A stretch of DNA of 64,000 nt from JAGIBJ01 sp032119595. GTDB taxonomy: Bacteria > Actinomycetota > Thermoleophilia > Solirubrobacterales > Solirubrobacteraceae. A program made the position numbers and the translations under genes. The notes beneath the pieces are model-generated. The model saw only the letters and a list, made by a program, of their open reading frames with translations, was not told the DNA's origin and searched no databases. Within the stretch, counting starts at the first letter, position 1, and the number at the start of each line of letters is the position of its first letter. Shown here one piece after another: positions 1 through 9,308 of this stretch. The stretch covers positions 1,302,001 to 1,366,000 of the forward strand of contig JAUMBQ010000006.1 in the NCBI GenBank assembly GCA_032119595.1, read 5' to 3'.

Positions 1-540
1 CGGCTTGTCGCGATCTCCTCAAGGCGGGGCGCGTCGTCAGATCTCGGCGGAGAGGTCCATGGCGATCGCCCGTCGGCGGTACGGACGCGCCGCAGCGCGG
101 GGTCGACGGTCCCGGCCAGCCCGGGCGGATCAGCCGTTCGCCCGCTGCGAAATCGCTCATGCGCTTGCGAGGTGTGAGGAAACTGAGATTCCGGCATGGG
201 TGGAGCCGCGACCTTCCGTCCTGAAGTCCGAGCCCGCTGCTCTGTGGGAGCGCCACTCCGTGACTGCCGCGTCCGCCCTGCAAACCGTCAGCCGCTCGTG
301 TCCCATCGGAGCTGAGCCGCCGGCCCCGGTGGAGCCGACGCGCTCAGTGAACCACTCGCTCCACCGCTTGTCGAGATCGGCCAACCGGTGCGTTGAAGGG
401 CCGTCCTCCGGTCGGACTTCGGGGCCGCGGGATTCGGACCCGGGGTCGACGAGCGTTCGGTGGTCTCGTGGGTTCTGCACGCGATTGACCGGGTGGCGTT
501 GGCGGACGGGGTGGCTGGCCCGCCCTCTAGCCTGGTGGTC
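1..540. other. Left-edge segment without a convincing gene
   Basis: Open frames exist on both strands, but none gives a protein I recognise and their composition is the Arg/Ser/Pro-rich type produced by antisense frames in GC-rich DNA. A minus-strand frame starting with ATG at 160 stays open to the left edge and could be the first 53 codons of a gene cut by the window, but it shows no family signature. I see nothing else here. Confidence 0.4.
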
Positions 541-1137
541 ATGCGCGAAGAGATTCCGGTCGACTCGATCCACCCTGGCCAGGTCTACGCGCTCCTGACG
601 TCGACCATCGTTCCCCGTCCGATCGCGTGGGTGTCGAGTCGCTCGGCCGCGGGGGTCGACAACCTCGCTCCCCACTCGTTCTTCACCGTGGCCTCGGCGG
701 ACCCGCCGCTGGTGCAGTTCACGTCGATCGGCCACAAGGACACGCTCACGAACGTCGAGGCGACGCGCGAGTTCGTGATCCACCTGGCGCCCCTCGGGTT
801 GATCGACGCCGTCAACGAGACCGGCACGGCCTTCCCACCCGAGATCGACGAGTTCGACGCCACCGGACTCGGGCGCGAGCCGAGCGTCGCCGTTGGCCCG
901 ATGCGCGTCGCCGCGTCACCGGTCGCGCTTGAGTGCGAGCTCCATTCCACGATCCCCTACGGCCGATCGACGGTCGTCGTTGGACGCGTCGTGCACATCG
1001 CGATCGACAAGGCCGTCATGGCCGAGGACGGCCTGCCGGACATCCATGCACTGGCGCCCCTGGCCCGCCTCGGCCGCAACGAATGGTCGGCGCTCGGCGA
1101 GGTCCGCCGGCTCGACCGCAAGCGATACGACGCCTGA
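541..1137 (+). CDS. Flavin reductase family protein (FMN-binding split barrel)
   Basis: A 198-residue protein of the flavin reductase-like FMN-binding domain family, which reduces FMN or binds it to serve a partner oxygenase; cytoplasmic. The N-terminal stretch with STIVPRPIAWVSS followed by NLAPHSFFTVASADPPLV is the hallmark of the DIM6/NTAB branch, where the first Arg-Pro-Ile-Ala segment lines the flavin pocket. The length fits the branch (about 200 residues). I chose the ATG at 541 because family homology begins within a few residues of it; the frame is open further upstream, but that extension has no homology. No oxygenase partner lies next to it, so the substrate is unknown. Confidence 0.85.
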   Translation: MREEIPVDSIHPGQVYALLTSTIVPRPIAWVSSRSAAGVDNLAPHSFFTVASADPPLVQFTSIGHKDTLTNVEATREFVIHLAPLGLIDAVNETGTAFPPEIDEFDATGLGREPSVAVGPMRVAASPVALECELHSTIPYGRSTVVVGRVVHIAIDKAVMAEDGLPDIHALAPLARLGRNEWSALGEVRRLDRKRYDA

Positions 1138-1571
1138 CCCTGGTAATCGAGTTTTCCCGGTGTAAGACTGGACCGTCTTGCGGAGTGTTGCGCAATTCCG
1201 CTTTTTGAACGAGATTCTGAAACCGACGGTATCGCTACGCTACGTTGATGGTGCTTAGCCGGGTGGACAGCCTGGCTGCGCGGACAGGCTTGGGTCGTCC
1301 TCGGATGATCCCCGGCGACGGGCGGTTTTCACAGGGGGAGGCCGCCCGTTCGCCGTGCCACTCGATTCGTCGAGTGATGCTCTCCGGTCAAAGGAGGTCC
1401 AGGCGCGTCCGCAGCGGATCGGTGCTGGCAGCGGCTGCTGGCGCCGACGCGCACCTCTCGTGGTTCATTTCGGGAAACGCGCCGTATCGCAGTTGATAGG
1501 GTCGCTCCCTGGAGTGCCACCCCCGTGGTGCCACCGGCCGCCGCCGGTGCCAGCCAACAGGAGTTCGACCC
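1138..1571 (+). promoter_or_regulatory. Long structured 5' leader before the secreted protein gene
   Basis: A 434-bp gene-free stretch. Around 1231-1247 lies TACGCTACGTTG, a motif also seen at 7269 and, as GCTACGTTG, directly before the riboswitch at 35108, so it may be a -10 region. Downstream are a perfect 7-bp hairpin with a TTCG loop (1359-1376), a strong but orphan ribosome-binding site AAAGGAGGT (1390-1398) with no start codon at proper distance, and a second hairpin (1532-1549) just before the start codon. The AGGAG at 1559-1563 is the likely real ribosome-binding site. I recognise no riboswitch class. Confidence 0.35.
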
Positions 1572-3038
1572 ATGCGCAAGACGCTTCAGATCCCTCGAGC
1601 CGCGCGACTCTTGCTCGCGGCTGTGGCACTCTCCGTCGCTGCACCCGCTCCGACGCAAGCGGCTGAGGCCCCGCTTCGCGCGATCAGCCTCGACGCCAGC
1701 GGCGTCCCCCAGCAGATCGCCCCGAGCCAGATCTCGGCCGATGGTGACCAGACTCTCCGAGGGGCCGTCAGCACCGCCCAGATCAACACGGTCAGCACCG
1801 GCACCCGCGAGCTGCTCCCCCTCGGCAACGAGACCTACCGTTACGGCTTTGAGGCCTCCCCGGATCTGCGGCGGATCGCCTTCCAGTCGGCAACCGCGCT
1901 CAGTCCGCAGGACACCAACAGCAACAACGATCTCTACGTGTACGACCGGCCTACCGGCACGTACACGTTCGTGACCGCTGCTCCCGGCGGCGGCTCCCTC
2001 CTCGCGGACGACGGCACGGGCCAGAAGCTCGCCGAACACCTCCACATTTCGGGCGACGGCAATGTGGTGCAGTTCAGCATCATGAGTTCCGTGGTCCCGG
2101 CGACCACGCCGCAGACGTACAAGTACGAGAACTACCGGTTCGAGATCCCGACCGGGACGCTCACCAAGGTCGTCACTTCGCTGCCGTTCCGAACCCGCGC
2201 GATCGACGACGCTGGCCGGATTCAGATCACGAAGGCCGGCATCTTCGGCACGAGCCGCAAGCTGCCGACGCCGGCCAACATGACCAATGCCGTGATCGCA
2301 CCGGACGGTTCCGCGATCGCGTTCTGGAAGGGGCCCTCGAGCACCGCGGGCTACGGCAACCAGTTCACGATCGTCGACTTGAACACCGGCCTGTATCGCG
2401 TGCGCACCATCCCCGCCTGGCTCGTTGCCGAGGGCTACGACGTGTGGGGCATTGCCGACGGCGGCGGGACGATCCTCCTCGGAGCCCTGCTCGAGCGAAG
2501 CCCTGGCGTCGAGCCGTACATCCTCGGCAAGTTCAACACCGTGACCGGCGAGCTGCTCCAGTGGGGCGCCGACATCCGCGTCTCGCGGTCGTCGACGGTG
2601 CGTGCGGTCTCGCCGGGCTGGGACTTTGCTGCGACCGACACGCATATCGCGCAGCTCGGATCGCGTCCCCTGCCGGGAGTCGATCCGGGCCCCGGTACGC
2701 CGCTGCCCGTGAACGCGGCCGCGTACGCCGTCGTCGGCGACTCGTACTGCGTGAACAACTTCTTCTACAAGACCTACACCAAGCCGTATGTCCGCCTGGC
2801 CAGCGGCCCCAGCGGCGGCGATCTACGCCGGCCCGCCTCGGCGACGGCCGTCGTCACGATGGGCACGCAGCGCTGGGCGTACTCCCTCACGCCGGGGACC
2901 AAAAAGGACCTCGCGGTCGGAACGCGAGGCGGCTGGTCGATCAGGGTGCAGGTCACCCTTGAGGACGGCGCCACCGGCGAGTTCACCCAAGCGTTCCCGA
3001 CCCACGGCGCGCCCGTTTGCCCGCCATTCGAGTTCTGA
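1572..3038 (+). CDS. Secreted beta-propeller-like protein (TolB/PD40-type repeats)
   Basis: A 488-residue protein with a clear Sec signal peptide (basic start, Leu/Ala core, cleavage near ALSVAAPAPTQA-AE about residue 30). The rest contains repeated segments of the kind RRIAFQSATALSP.NNDLYVYDRPTGTYTFV, typical of TolB/WD40-like (PD40) blades that read as 'event, then formatted state'. Two Cys lie near the C-terminus (NSYC-type and VCPPFEF end). Function is unknown; such proteins are exported and may bind polymers or other proteins. It has its own leader and is convergent with hrpA. It is of the same general type as the secreted genes at 9952, 12765 and 32071 but not obviously a close paralogue. 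Confidence 0.75.
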   Translation: MRKTLQIPRAARLLLAAVALSVAAPAPTQAAEAPLRAISLDASGVPQQIAPSQISADGDQTLRGAVSTAQINTVSTGTRELLPLGNETYRYGFEASPDLRRIAFQSATALSPQDTNSNNDLYVYDRPTGTYTFVTAAPGGGSLLADDGTGQKLAEHLHISGDGNVVQFSIMSSVVPATTPQTYKYENYRFEIPTGTLTKVVTSLPFRTRAIDDAGRIQITKAGIFGTSRKLPTPANMTNAVIAPDGSAIAFWKGPSSTAGYGNQFTIVDLNTGLYRVRTIPAWLVAEGYDVWGIADGGGTILLGALLERSPGVEPYILGKFNTVTGELLQWGADIRVSRSSTVRAVSPGWDFAATDTHIAQLGSRPLPGVDPGPGTPLPVNAAAYAVVGDSYCVNNFFYKTYTKPYVRLASGPSGGDLRRPASATAVVTMGTQRWAYSLTPGTKKDLAVGTRGGWSIRVQVTLEDGATGEFTQAFPTHGAPVCPPFEF

Positions 3039-3042
3039 TCGG

Positions 3043-3058
3043 ACGCGGCTGAAGCCGC
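3043..3058. terminator. Short GC hairpin between convergent genes
   Basis: The perfect inverted repeat CGCGGCT-GA-AGCCGCG sits 5 nt after the stop of the secreted protein and 20 nt before the stop of hrpA. There is no U-tract, so it could act as a bidirectional transcription barrier only weakly. Confidence 0.4.
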
Positions 3059-3077
3059 GCCTGAGGAGCACGTCTTC

Positions 3078-6000
3078 CTAGCCGCCGGCGAGCAGCTTGC
3101 GGACCTTCTTGGCGCTGGCGCCGCCGCGGGCGGCGACGCCCGGCGAGAGCTGGATCAGGCGGAGTTCCTGCGTAAGCCAGAAGGCGTCGATCATCGATTG
3201 CGGCCAGGGCGCCGAACCGAGCGCCTCGGCCTTGGCCGCGATCTCGTCCTCGACGGCGTGGATCGCTCGCATGCGGTCGCGGTCAACGCCGATCTGCGAC
3301 GGCGCGCGCTGCAGCCGGGCCACGTGGCCCTGGAGGTAGCGGACGACATCGGGCAGCCGCGCGCCGCCGGTCGACCCAATCCACCCCGGATGGATGAGCA
3401 GGCCGAGCTGGTGGATCACGTCGTCGCGGGCGTCTTGCAGCTCGCCGCCGGTCGGGAGCCCGTCGAGGGTGAGTTGGACCTCGCGGGCGGCGATGAACAC
3501 GTCGACCGCGCCGCGGAGAATCTGCTCGGTGCGTGCGGCGACGCCGGACGCCACATGCTCTGCAATGCGCTCGAACTTGGAGAGTTCGAAGGTTGGGCCG
3601 CCTGCCTCGGCCAGCAGCGCATCGACGGCCGCGCCGAACGCGTCCTCGATCACCGCGGGCGCTCCACCGCCGTAGGGCACACCGGCGAGCGCGAGCTGCG
3701 CTTGCGTCCCGAGCCCCTTCGTGACCGCCGCACCGGGCGAGGCCACCAGCAATAGCAGCAGGCGCCGCGTGCCGGCCAGCATGTTCTGCGCCTGAACCTC
3801 CTTCGACTCGACTACCCGCACGCCGACCGAGCCAGCGCCCGGCCCCGCTGCAGGGTTCTCGTCGACGAGCGTCGGATACGCGCGGACGGCCTGCCCGGTG
3901 CCGGGAAGCGCGACGACCTTGGGCAGGTCGCCCGTCGGCTCCAGCACCCGCGGCCACGCCTGCAGGCCCGACTGCTCGATCGACACTGACGCCTCGGTGA
4001 GCGCCTCGCGCAGCTTCGGCTTCAGCGCCTTGCGCACGGTCGGCAGGTCGTGGTCGTCCGCCAGGATCTTGCCGCTGGCGTCCTCGATGCGGAACCGCAT
4101 CCGCAGGTGGCCCGGAAGGTTCTTCGTGTCGAGCAGGGCCGGGTCGAGCCGCACACCGCGCAGGCGCACGACCTCCTTCGCCACGATCTCGCCGATTGGC
4201 CCCGACCGCGGCTTCACGGCACGCACGATCTGGCCGGCGAGTTCGGGCACCGGTACGAGCTGGCGGCGCTGGTCCTTCGGGAGCGACCGCAGCAGGCCGG
4301 CGATGAGTTCCTCGCGCAGGCCCGGCACGAGCCAGTCGAAGCCTTCGGGCCGCAGCTGGCCCAGCGCCTTCAGCGGCACGTGCACGGTGACGCCGTCCTT
4401 GTCGGTGCCCGGTTCGTACTCGTAGGAAAGGTCGAGTTCCAGGTCGCCCTGGCGCCACTTCGTCGGCCAGTCGCGCGCGTCGACGGATTCCACCATCGAC
4501 GCGTTGAGGAGCAGGTCCTTGGTGTACGAAAGGAGCTCGGGATCGGAGTGGCGGTTGCGACGCCACCACTTGTCGAACTCGGCGCCCGACACGATCTCCT
4601 TCGGCACCCGCTCCTCGAAGAACGCACGCAGGACGGAGTCGTCGACGAGCAGGCCGCGCTTGCGCACCCGCTCCTCGATGCGCTCCACATCGGCGATGCG
4701 GTCCTTGTTGACCGTGAGGAACTGGTGGCGTGAATCCCAGTCACCCTCGACCAGCGCCTTCTGGATGAACAGCTCGCGCGACTGCTCGCTCCCGATGCGG
4801 CCGTAGCTCACCGCGCGGCCCGGCACGATCGGCAGGCCGTACAGCGTGACCCGCTCGGTCGCGACGACCTCGCCGCGCTTGCGATCCCAGCGCGGGTCGT
4901 CGTAGGAGCGGCGCACGAGGTGCTCGGCCATCCGCAGCGCTTCGGCCGGGTCGACCTGCGCGACGGTCCGCGCCCACAGCCGGTTCGTCTCGACCAGTTC
5001 AGCCGCCATCACCCAGCTCGGCTGGCGCTTCTGGATCGCCGAGCCGCGCCCGATCATGAACTTCGACCCGCGGGCGCCCATGTACTCGCGGGTGTCGCCG
5101 TCCTTGAGGCCCAGGTGCGACAGCAGGCCGGACAGCAGCGCCGAGTGGATCTCCGGCGATTCGGCCGGCTCCTCGTTGAGCACCACGCCGACCTCTTTGG
5201 CCGCGCGGCGCAGCGTCTGCACGAGGTCCTGCCACTCGCGGATGCGCAACACGTGCAGGAAGCGCGCCTTGCACTCCTTGCGGAACTGCGAGTTGCTCTG
5301 GGCGCGACGCTCGCTCTGGATCCAGGTCCAGATGTTGAGGAAGGTGGTGAAGTCGGATTTGTCGTCGCGGAAGACCGCGTGCGCCTGCTGGGCCTGCTCC
5401 TGCTTGTCGGCCGGGCGCTCGCGCGGATCCTGGATCGACAGGGCGGCCGCGAGCACGATCACCTCGCTGGCGCAGTGGCGGGCGTCGGCCTCCAGGATCA
5501 TCCGGCCCAGGCGGGGGTCGACGGGGAGCCGGGCGAGTCTGCGGCCGAGGTCGGTGAGCTCGATCGAGCCGGTGGGCGCGACGATCGCGCCGAGTTCGTG
5601 GAGCAGGTTGAGGCCGTCGCGGATCTGCCGCGGGTCTGGCGGGTCCAGGAACGGGAACTGCTCGACTTCGCCGAGCCCCAGCGACGCCATCCGCAGGATC
5701 ACCGAGGCGAGGCTCGTGCGCAGCACCTCGGGGTCGGTGAACTCGGGGCGCTGTTTGAACTCGTCCTCGGCGTAGAGGCGCACGGCGACGCCCGGAGCGA
5801 CGCGGCCGCAGCGGCCGGAGCGCTGATTGGCCGAGGCCTGGCTGATCGCCTCGATCGGCAGTCGCTGCACCTTGAGCCGGGCCGAGTAGCGGCTGATGCG
5901 GGCCATGCCGGCGTCGACGACCGACCGGATCCCGGGCACGGTCAGCGACGTCTCGGCGACGTTCGTTGCCAGCACGACGCGCGGCTTGCTGCCCGACGGC

Positions 6001-7181
6001 TTGAAGACCCTCTGTTGCTCAGCCGTGGAGAGGCGCGCGTAGAGCGGGAGCAGCTCGGCCTTGTCGCGGATGCGTCCGCGGAGCATCTCTTCGGCGTCGC
6101 GGATCTCGCGTTCGCCGGAGAGGAACACGAGCACGTCGCCCTTGCCCTCTTCGAGGAGCTCGTCGACGGCCTCGGCGATGGCGTCGGCTTCGTCGATCGA
6201 CTTGCCGTCCTCGTCGATCGGCTCGCGGTAGCGGACCTCGACCGGGAAGGTGCGACCCGTGACCTCGACGACCGGGGCGGGCGTGCCATCGGGCGCTGAG
6301 AAGTGGTTGGAGAAGCGCTCAGTGTCGATCGTCGCCGACGTGATCACGAGCTTGAGATCCGGCCGCTTGGGCAGGATCTGGTGCAGGCAGCCGAGCAGGA
6401 AGTCGATGTTCAGCGAGCGCTCGTGGGCCTCGTCGACGACGATCGTGTCGTAGCGGCGCAGCAGTGGGTCGTGCTGGATCTCGGCGAGCAGGAGGCCGTC
6501 GGTCACCAGCCGGATCTGCGTCTGCTCGCCAGAGCGGTCGTCGAAGCGCACGGCATAGCCGACGGTCTGCCCCAGCTCCGTGTTCAGCTCCGACGCGATG
6601 CGCTCGGCGACCGTGCGCGCCGCGATCCGGCGTGGCTGCGTGTGGGCGATCTGACCCTCGATCCCGCGGCCCAGTTCGAGCAGCATCTTCGGGAGCTGCG
6701 TGGTCTTGCCCGAGCCGGTTTCGCCGGCGACGATCACGACTTGGTTGGCCGCGAGCACCTCGAGGAGCTCCTCACGCCGCTCGCTGACTGGGAGGTCGGG
6801 ATAGCTCGACGCGTCGAGCGTTGGGGCGTTCGCCTTGCGCTGCTCGATGAGCCGCGCGCGGTGCGCCGGCGACTGGCGGCCGCCGCCGCGCGGACGTTCA
6901 CCGCGCGGGCGTTCCGGGTCGCCGGAGGAGCGGTCGTCGCGCTCGCGGCGGGGGCGCCCGCCGCTGCGCTGGCTTCGCCCCGGCTCGCGACGGGGGTGAT
7001 CGCCAGCGCCTGGCTCGCGTGCCGGTGGCTGGCTTGCGCCTTCGGGCTCGCCTGATGTCTTGGGCTTGGGTTTGCGGCGTCGGCGCCGTTTCGGAGCGGC
7101 GGCCGGGTCTGCGAGCGGGGTAGGGGCCGTCGACACGGCAGGAACGGCCGTGGGCTCGGGCTGATCGGGGTCCGCGGCCAC
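3078..7181 (-). CDS. hrpA: ATP-dependent RNA helicase HrpA (DEAH box, with DUF3418)
   Basis: A 1367-residue superfamily 2 DEAH helicase. From the N-terminus: a Pro/Arg/Lys-rich, probably disordered tail (about 1-120), Walker A GETGSGKTTQ (153-162), motif II DEAH, motif III SAT, motif VI QRSGRCGR, then HA2, OB-fold and the long C-terminal DUF3418 region that marks true HrpA rather than short HrpB. In E. coli HrpA (1300 residues) rescues stalled, collided ribosomes, so a cytoplasmic translation-quality role is expected. I chose the GTG at 7181; a TTG at 7238 would add 19 residues with no better ribosome-binding site. The gene stands alone. The 3' end is GC-rich and intact. Confidence 0.95.
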   Translation of the reverse strand: MAADPDQPEPTAVPAVSTAPTPLADPAAAPKRRRRRKPKPKTSGEPEGASQPPAREPGAGDHPRREPGRSQRSGGRPRRERDDRSSGDPERPRGERPRGGGRQSPAHRARLIEQRKANAPTLDASSYPDLPVSERREELLEVLAANQVVIVAGETGSGKTTQLPKMLLELGRGIEGQIAHTQPRRIAARTVAERIASELNTELGQTVGYAVRFDDRSGEQTQIRLVTDGLLLAEIQHDPLLRRYDTIVVDEAHERSLNIDFLLGCLHQILPKRPDLKLVITSATIDTERFSNHFSAPDGTPAPVVEVTGRTFPVEVRYREPIDEDGKSIDEADAIAEAVDELLEEGKGDVLVFLSGEREIRDAEEMLRGRIRDKAELLPLYARLSTAEQQRVFKPSGSKPRVVLATNVAETSLTVPGIRSVVDAGMARISRYSARLKVQRLPIEAISQASANQRSGRCGRVAPGVAVRLYAEDEFKQRPEFTDPEVLRTSLASVILRMASLGLGEVEQFPFLDPPDPRQIRDGLNLLHELGAIVAPTGSIELTDLGRRLARLPVDPRLGRMILEADARHCASEVIVLAAALSIQDPRERPADKQEQAQQAHAVFRDDKSDFTTFLNIWTWIQSERRAQSNSQFRKECKARFLHVLRIREWQDLVQTLRRAAKEVGVVLNEEPAESPEIHSALLSGLLSHLGLKDGDTREYMGARGSKFMIGRGSAIQKRQPSWVMAAELVETNRLWARTVAQVDPAEALRMAEHLVRRSYDDPRWDRKRGEVVATERVTLYGLPIVPGRAVSYGRIGSEQSRELFIQKALVEGDWDSRHQFLTVNKDRIADVERIEERVRKRGLLVDDSVLRAFFEERVPKEIVSGAEFDKWWRRNRHSDPELLSYTKDLLLNASMVESVDARDWPTKWRQGDLELDLSYEYEPGTDKDGVTVHVPLKALGQLRPEGFDWLVPGLREELIAGLLRSLPKDQRRQLVPVPELAGQIVRAVKPRSGPIGEIVAKEVVRLRGVRLDPALLDTKNLPGHLRMRFRIEDASGKILADDHDLPTVRKALKPKLREALTEASVSIEQSGLQAWPRVLEPTGDLPKVVALPGTGQAVRAYPTLVDENPAAGPGAGSVGVRVVESKEVQAQNMLAGTRRLLLLLVASPGAAVTKGLGTQAQLALAGVPYGGGAPAVIEDAFGAAVDALLAEAGGPTFELSKFERIAEHVASGVAARTEQILRGAVDVFIAAREVQLTLDGLPTGGELQDARDDVIHQLGLLIHPGWIGSTGGARLPDVVRYLQGHVARLQRAPSQIGVDRDRMRAIHAVEDEIAAKAEALGSAPWPQSMIDAFWLTQELRLIQLSPGVAARGGASAKKVRKLLAGG

Positions 7182-7606
7182 CCTTCGAGGATAGGTGGGA
7201 GCGGCGCGCGAGGGCGCTGGGGTCAGGTGCGCCCGCAAACCGAGCGGTGCAGGTCGGGAACGGCGTACGATACGCTACGTTGCTTCGTGACGAGTTTGGG
7301 GGTCTGCGTCACAAATAGAGGCCTTCCGACAACTAGTAGGTGTGACCTCGAAAGAGCCACTCTCACGCGGGCCCAGCCCCGACTTGTCGGGGGACAGTGT
7401 CGGGGCGGGCCCCGCGGAGGATGGCGCGGGGCCGCGGGTCGCCAGGCGCAACCCCTTCACGGGCCGTGTGACCTACGCGGCGCAGCGCCGGCGTTCGCCC
7501 CTGCGGCGTGCGCGGAGTGCCATCTCCGGCTGACCGGGGTCATGGGTTGTAGTTGCGCGCTGCGCGACGCCGCCGTGGTTCCGCGGGACCCGTGGCTGGT
7601 GCCGGA
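7182..7606. other. Gene-free gap with a strong hairpin
   Basis: No supported gene. At 7369-7383 and 7399-7412 lie the arms of a 14-bp stem (GGGCCC-A-GCCCCGAC against GTCGGGGC-GGGCCC, one bulged A). Inside it, CCCCGA-CTTG-TCGGGG (7377-7392) can fold instead, so two mutually exclusive hairpins share one arm. The segment lies between the YhcG remnant and the start of hrpA (both minus strand) and might belong to a hrpA leader or be a terminator of the remnant; no U-tract follows on either strand. Confidence 0.4.
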
Positions 7607-8200
7607 CTACCCCGGCTCGCCCGAGCCTTCGGAGTCGTTGCGAGAGCCGACAGCCAGCTGTCCCTGGGCGCGAGTCAGACGTGAGGTGAGTTGGTCGCGG
7701 ACCTGCGGCATGCCCGACAGCTCCTCCTGCAGGTTGGCGGGAATCTCGTCGGTGACGTCGACGTTGGTGTCGGTTTGCCAATCGGCGATCGCGATCGGCG
7801 CGCCATGGCGGTGCAGCGCGAACTTCGCGACCGTCTCGTTGTGGCTGGTGCACAGGATCAGCCCAATGCTTTCCGCGTCGTCGGGGTGACGCAGCTGCTC
7901 ATCCACGGCCGCGAGATACAGCCCCATCTTGCCCGCGAACTCCGCCTCAAACTCGCCGACCTTGAGGTCAATCACGACGAACCGTCGCAGCCTGATCTGC
8001 GCCTTGAGCTGCCGCGCAGACCAGCTGCCCTCGATCGCGCGTTGGGCGTACCACTCGTACCGTTCTCGGTCGGTGCCGAAGGCGTCCAGCAGCCGCACAT
8101 GATGGGTCCAGCCAATTTGCGCAACCACCGATTGCGCAAATTCCTCGGCGGACCAGAGCGCCGCGAACTGTCGCTTGCTCGACCAACGCCAGGTACTCAT
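7607..8200 (-). pseudogene. YhcG/DUF1016-type PD-(D/E)XK nuclease remnant, internally deleted
   Basis: The 5' part reads WSAEEFAQSVVAQIGWTHHV...YEWYAQRAIEGSWS, which is the DUF1016 N-terminal part of YhcG family proteins; it then jumps directly to RLRRFVVIDLKVGEFEAEF AGKM and RHPDDAESIGLILC, the last part of the C-terminal PD-(D/E)XK domain. Intact relatives are about 330-370 residues and have roughly 90-100 residues between these segments, including the 'FAFVGRQ..D(F/Y)YIDLLFYH' strand that holds the first catalytic Asp. Here it is absent without a frameshift, and the front of the DUF1016 domain is also missing. The 197-residue product would lack nuclease activity. YhcG proteins occur in mobile restriction and defence islands, so this is probably a relic of one. 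Confidence 0.65.
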
Positions 8201-8328
8201 CGGTGGCGCCAACGGGCTGTGCGGGGCGGCGAGCGGGGAGCGGCACAAGCTCCAAGCTATCGGCACCTGTAACGACGCGCCACTTCACAAGTTCCCACCG
8301 CCGGACGCTCAACGAGCCCGCGCACGAC

Positions 8329-9255
8329 TCAGCCTGGCAACCGTCGTTCGGCAAGCGCTTCGCGTAGGAGTCGCGCGGCGGGCGATGCGAGCGGGCCGGC
8401 GCGGGTGACCAGTCCGACCGTCGGCGCGATGTCGGGGTCGATGAGCTGATGGACGTGCGCTCGCGAGGGCAGCGACCGGCCGCGGATCCATGCCTCGGCG
8501 ACGATGCAGGAGTTGCCCGCTAGGCCGAGTTCCACGAGTGCGGCGACCGAGTCGGCCTCCACGTGCGCCTTCGCGGTGACGCCGGCGGCCGCGAAGGCAC
8601 GGTCGATGATCTGGCGGTTGTGCATCACCGGCGAAAGCAAGCAGAGCGGCAGGACTGAGGCCTGCGCCCAGGTGACCTCGCGGCCGAGGCCAGGCGCGTT
8701 CGCCGGACCGCGCCGACTCCCCGCACCGGGCCAGCGTTCGTCGCTCGTGAGCAGCATGAGTCGATCGCGGTAGAGCTCGACGGTGTGCAGTCCGGCCGGA
8801 AGGTCGATCTCATCGACGTAGATCAGGCCAGCATCGAGCTCGTGTCCCTCGATGCGGGCGAGGATCTCGTCGGTCGGCTCCGTGGAGAGCGCGACACGGA
8901 CGCCGGGATGGCGGCTGCTGAAGGGGCGCAGGAGTTCGCCGATCCGAGCGGCGACGGACGGGATCTGCGCGATGCGCAAGGTGCCGCCGAGTTCGCCCCG
9001 CAGGTTCGAGGCCTCGGCGGTCATGCCGCTGAGCGCTGCCAGCGCGGCGCGAGCCCATGGCAGCAGGGCCTCGCCCTCGGCCGTCAGGCTTTCGAACCGA
9101 CGTCCTCGCCGGATCAGGGTGACGCCGAGTTCATCCTCAAGGCGTTGGAGGCCCGTCGAGAGGGCCGGCTGTGACACGTGGCACACGGCCGCGGCGCGGC
9201 CGAAGTGCTCCTCGCGGGCAAGGGCATCGAGGTATTCGAGCTGGCGGATGACCAT
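8329..9255 (-). CDS. LysR family transcriptional regulator
   Basis: A 308-residue LysR-type regulator. The winged helix-turn-helix is at residues 1-60 (QLEYLDALAREEHFGRAAA followed by SQPALSTGLQRLEDELG), then a linker helix and two Rossmann-like effector-binding halves (about 90-300). The length is normal. It faces the HPP membrane protein gene across a 53-bp gap, the classic arrangement of a LysR protein controlling the divergent gene and itself. The gap contains the AT-richer stretch ATTACCGCTCGTTATCAAT (9267-9285) that could hold a T-N11-A type site, but I see no clean palindrome. The effector is unknown. Confidence 0.9.
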   Translation of the reverse strand: MVIRQLEYLDALAREEHFGRAAAVCHVSQPALSTGLQRLEDELGVTLIRRGRRFESLTAEGEALLPWARAALAALSGMTAEASNLRGELGGTLRIAQIPSVAARIGELLRPFSSRHPGVRVALSTEPTDEILARIEGHELDAGLIYVDEIDLPAGLHTVELYRDRLMLLTSDERWPGAGSRRGPANAPGLGREVTWAQASVLPLCLLSPVMHNRQIIDRAFAAAGVTAKAHVEADSVAALVELGLAGNSCIVAEAWIRGRSLPSRAHVHQLIDPDIAPTVGLVTRAGPLASPAARLLREALAERRLPG

Positions 9256-9308
9256 CGGGCCTAATCATTACCGCTCGTTATCAATCGCAGCTCCCTGGCT
9301 ATTGGACA

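Noticed and set aside
1..160. Partial minus-strand gene running off the left edge (ATG at 160)
   Set aside because: No recognisable family, no ribosome-binding site, composition like an antisense frame. Left open.
420..500. Possible tRNA on the minus strand (GGGATTCGGACCCGGGGTCGACG resembles a T-arm)
   Set aside because: Only four T-stem pairs form, the T-loop lacks the standard bases, and no acceptor, D-arm or anticodon arm can be built around it.
1390..1500. Small gene after the strong ribosome-binding site AAAGGAGGT at 1390
   Set aside because: No start codon at 5-12 nt downstream in any frame with a credible product.
4920..6299. Long open frame on the plus strand inside hrpA
   Set aside because: Antisense frame of a highly conserved helicase; Arg/Glu/Leu-rich composition typical of the shadow frame in GC-rich DNA.
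7342..7533. 63-residue plus-strand ORF
   Set aside because: It is formed over the hairpin region, has no ribosome-binding site and no homology signal I recognise.
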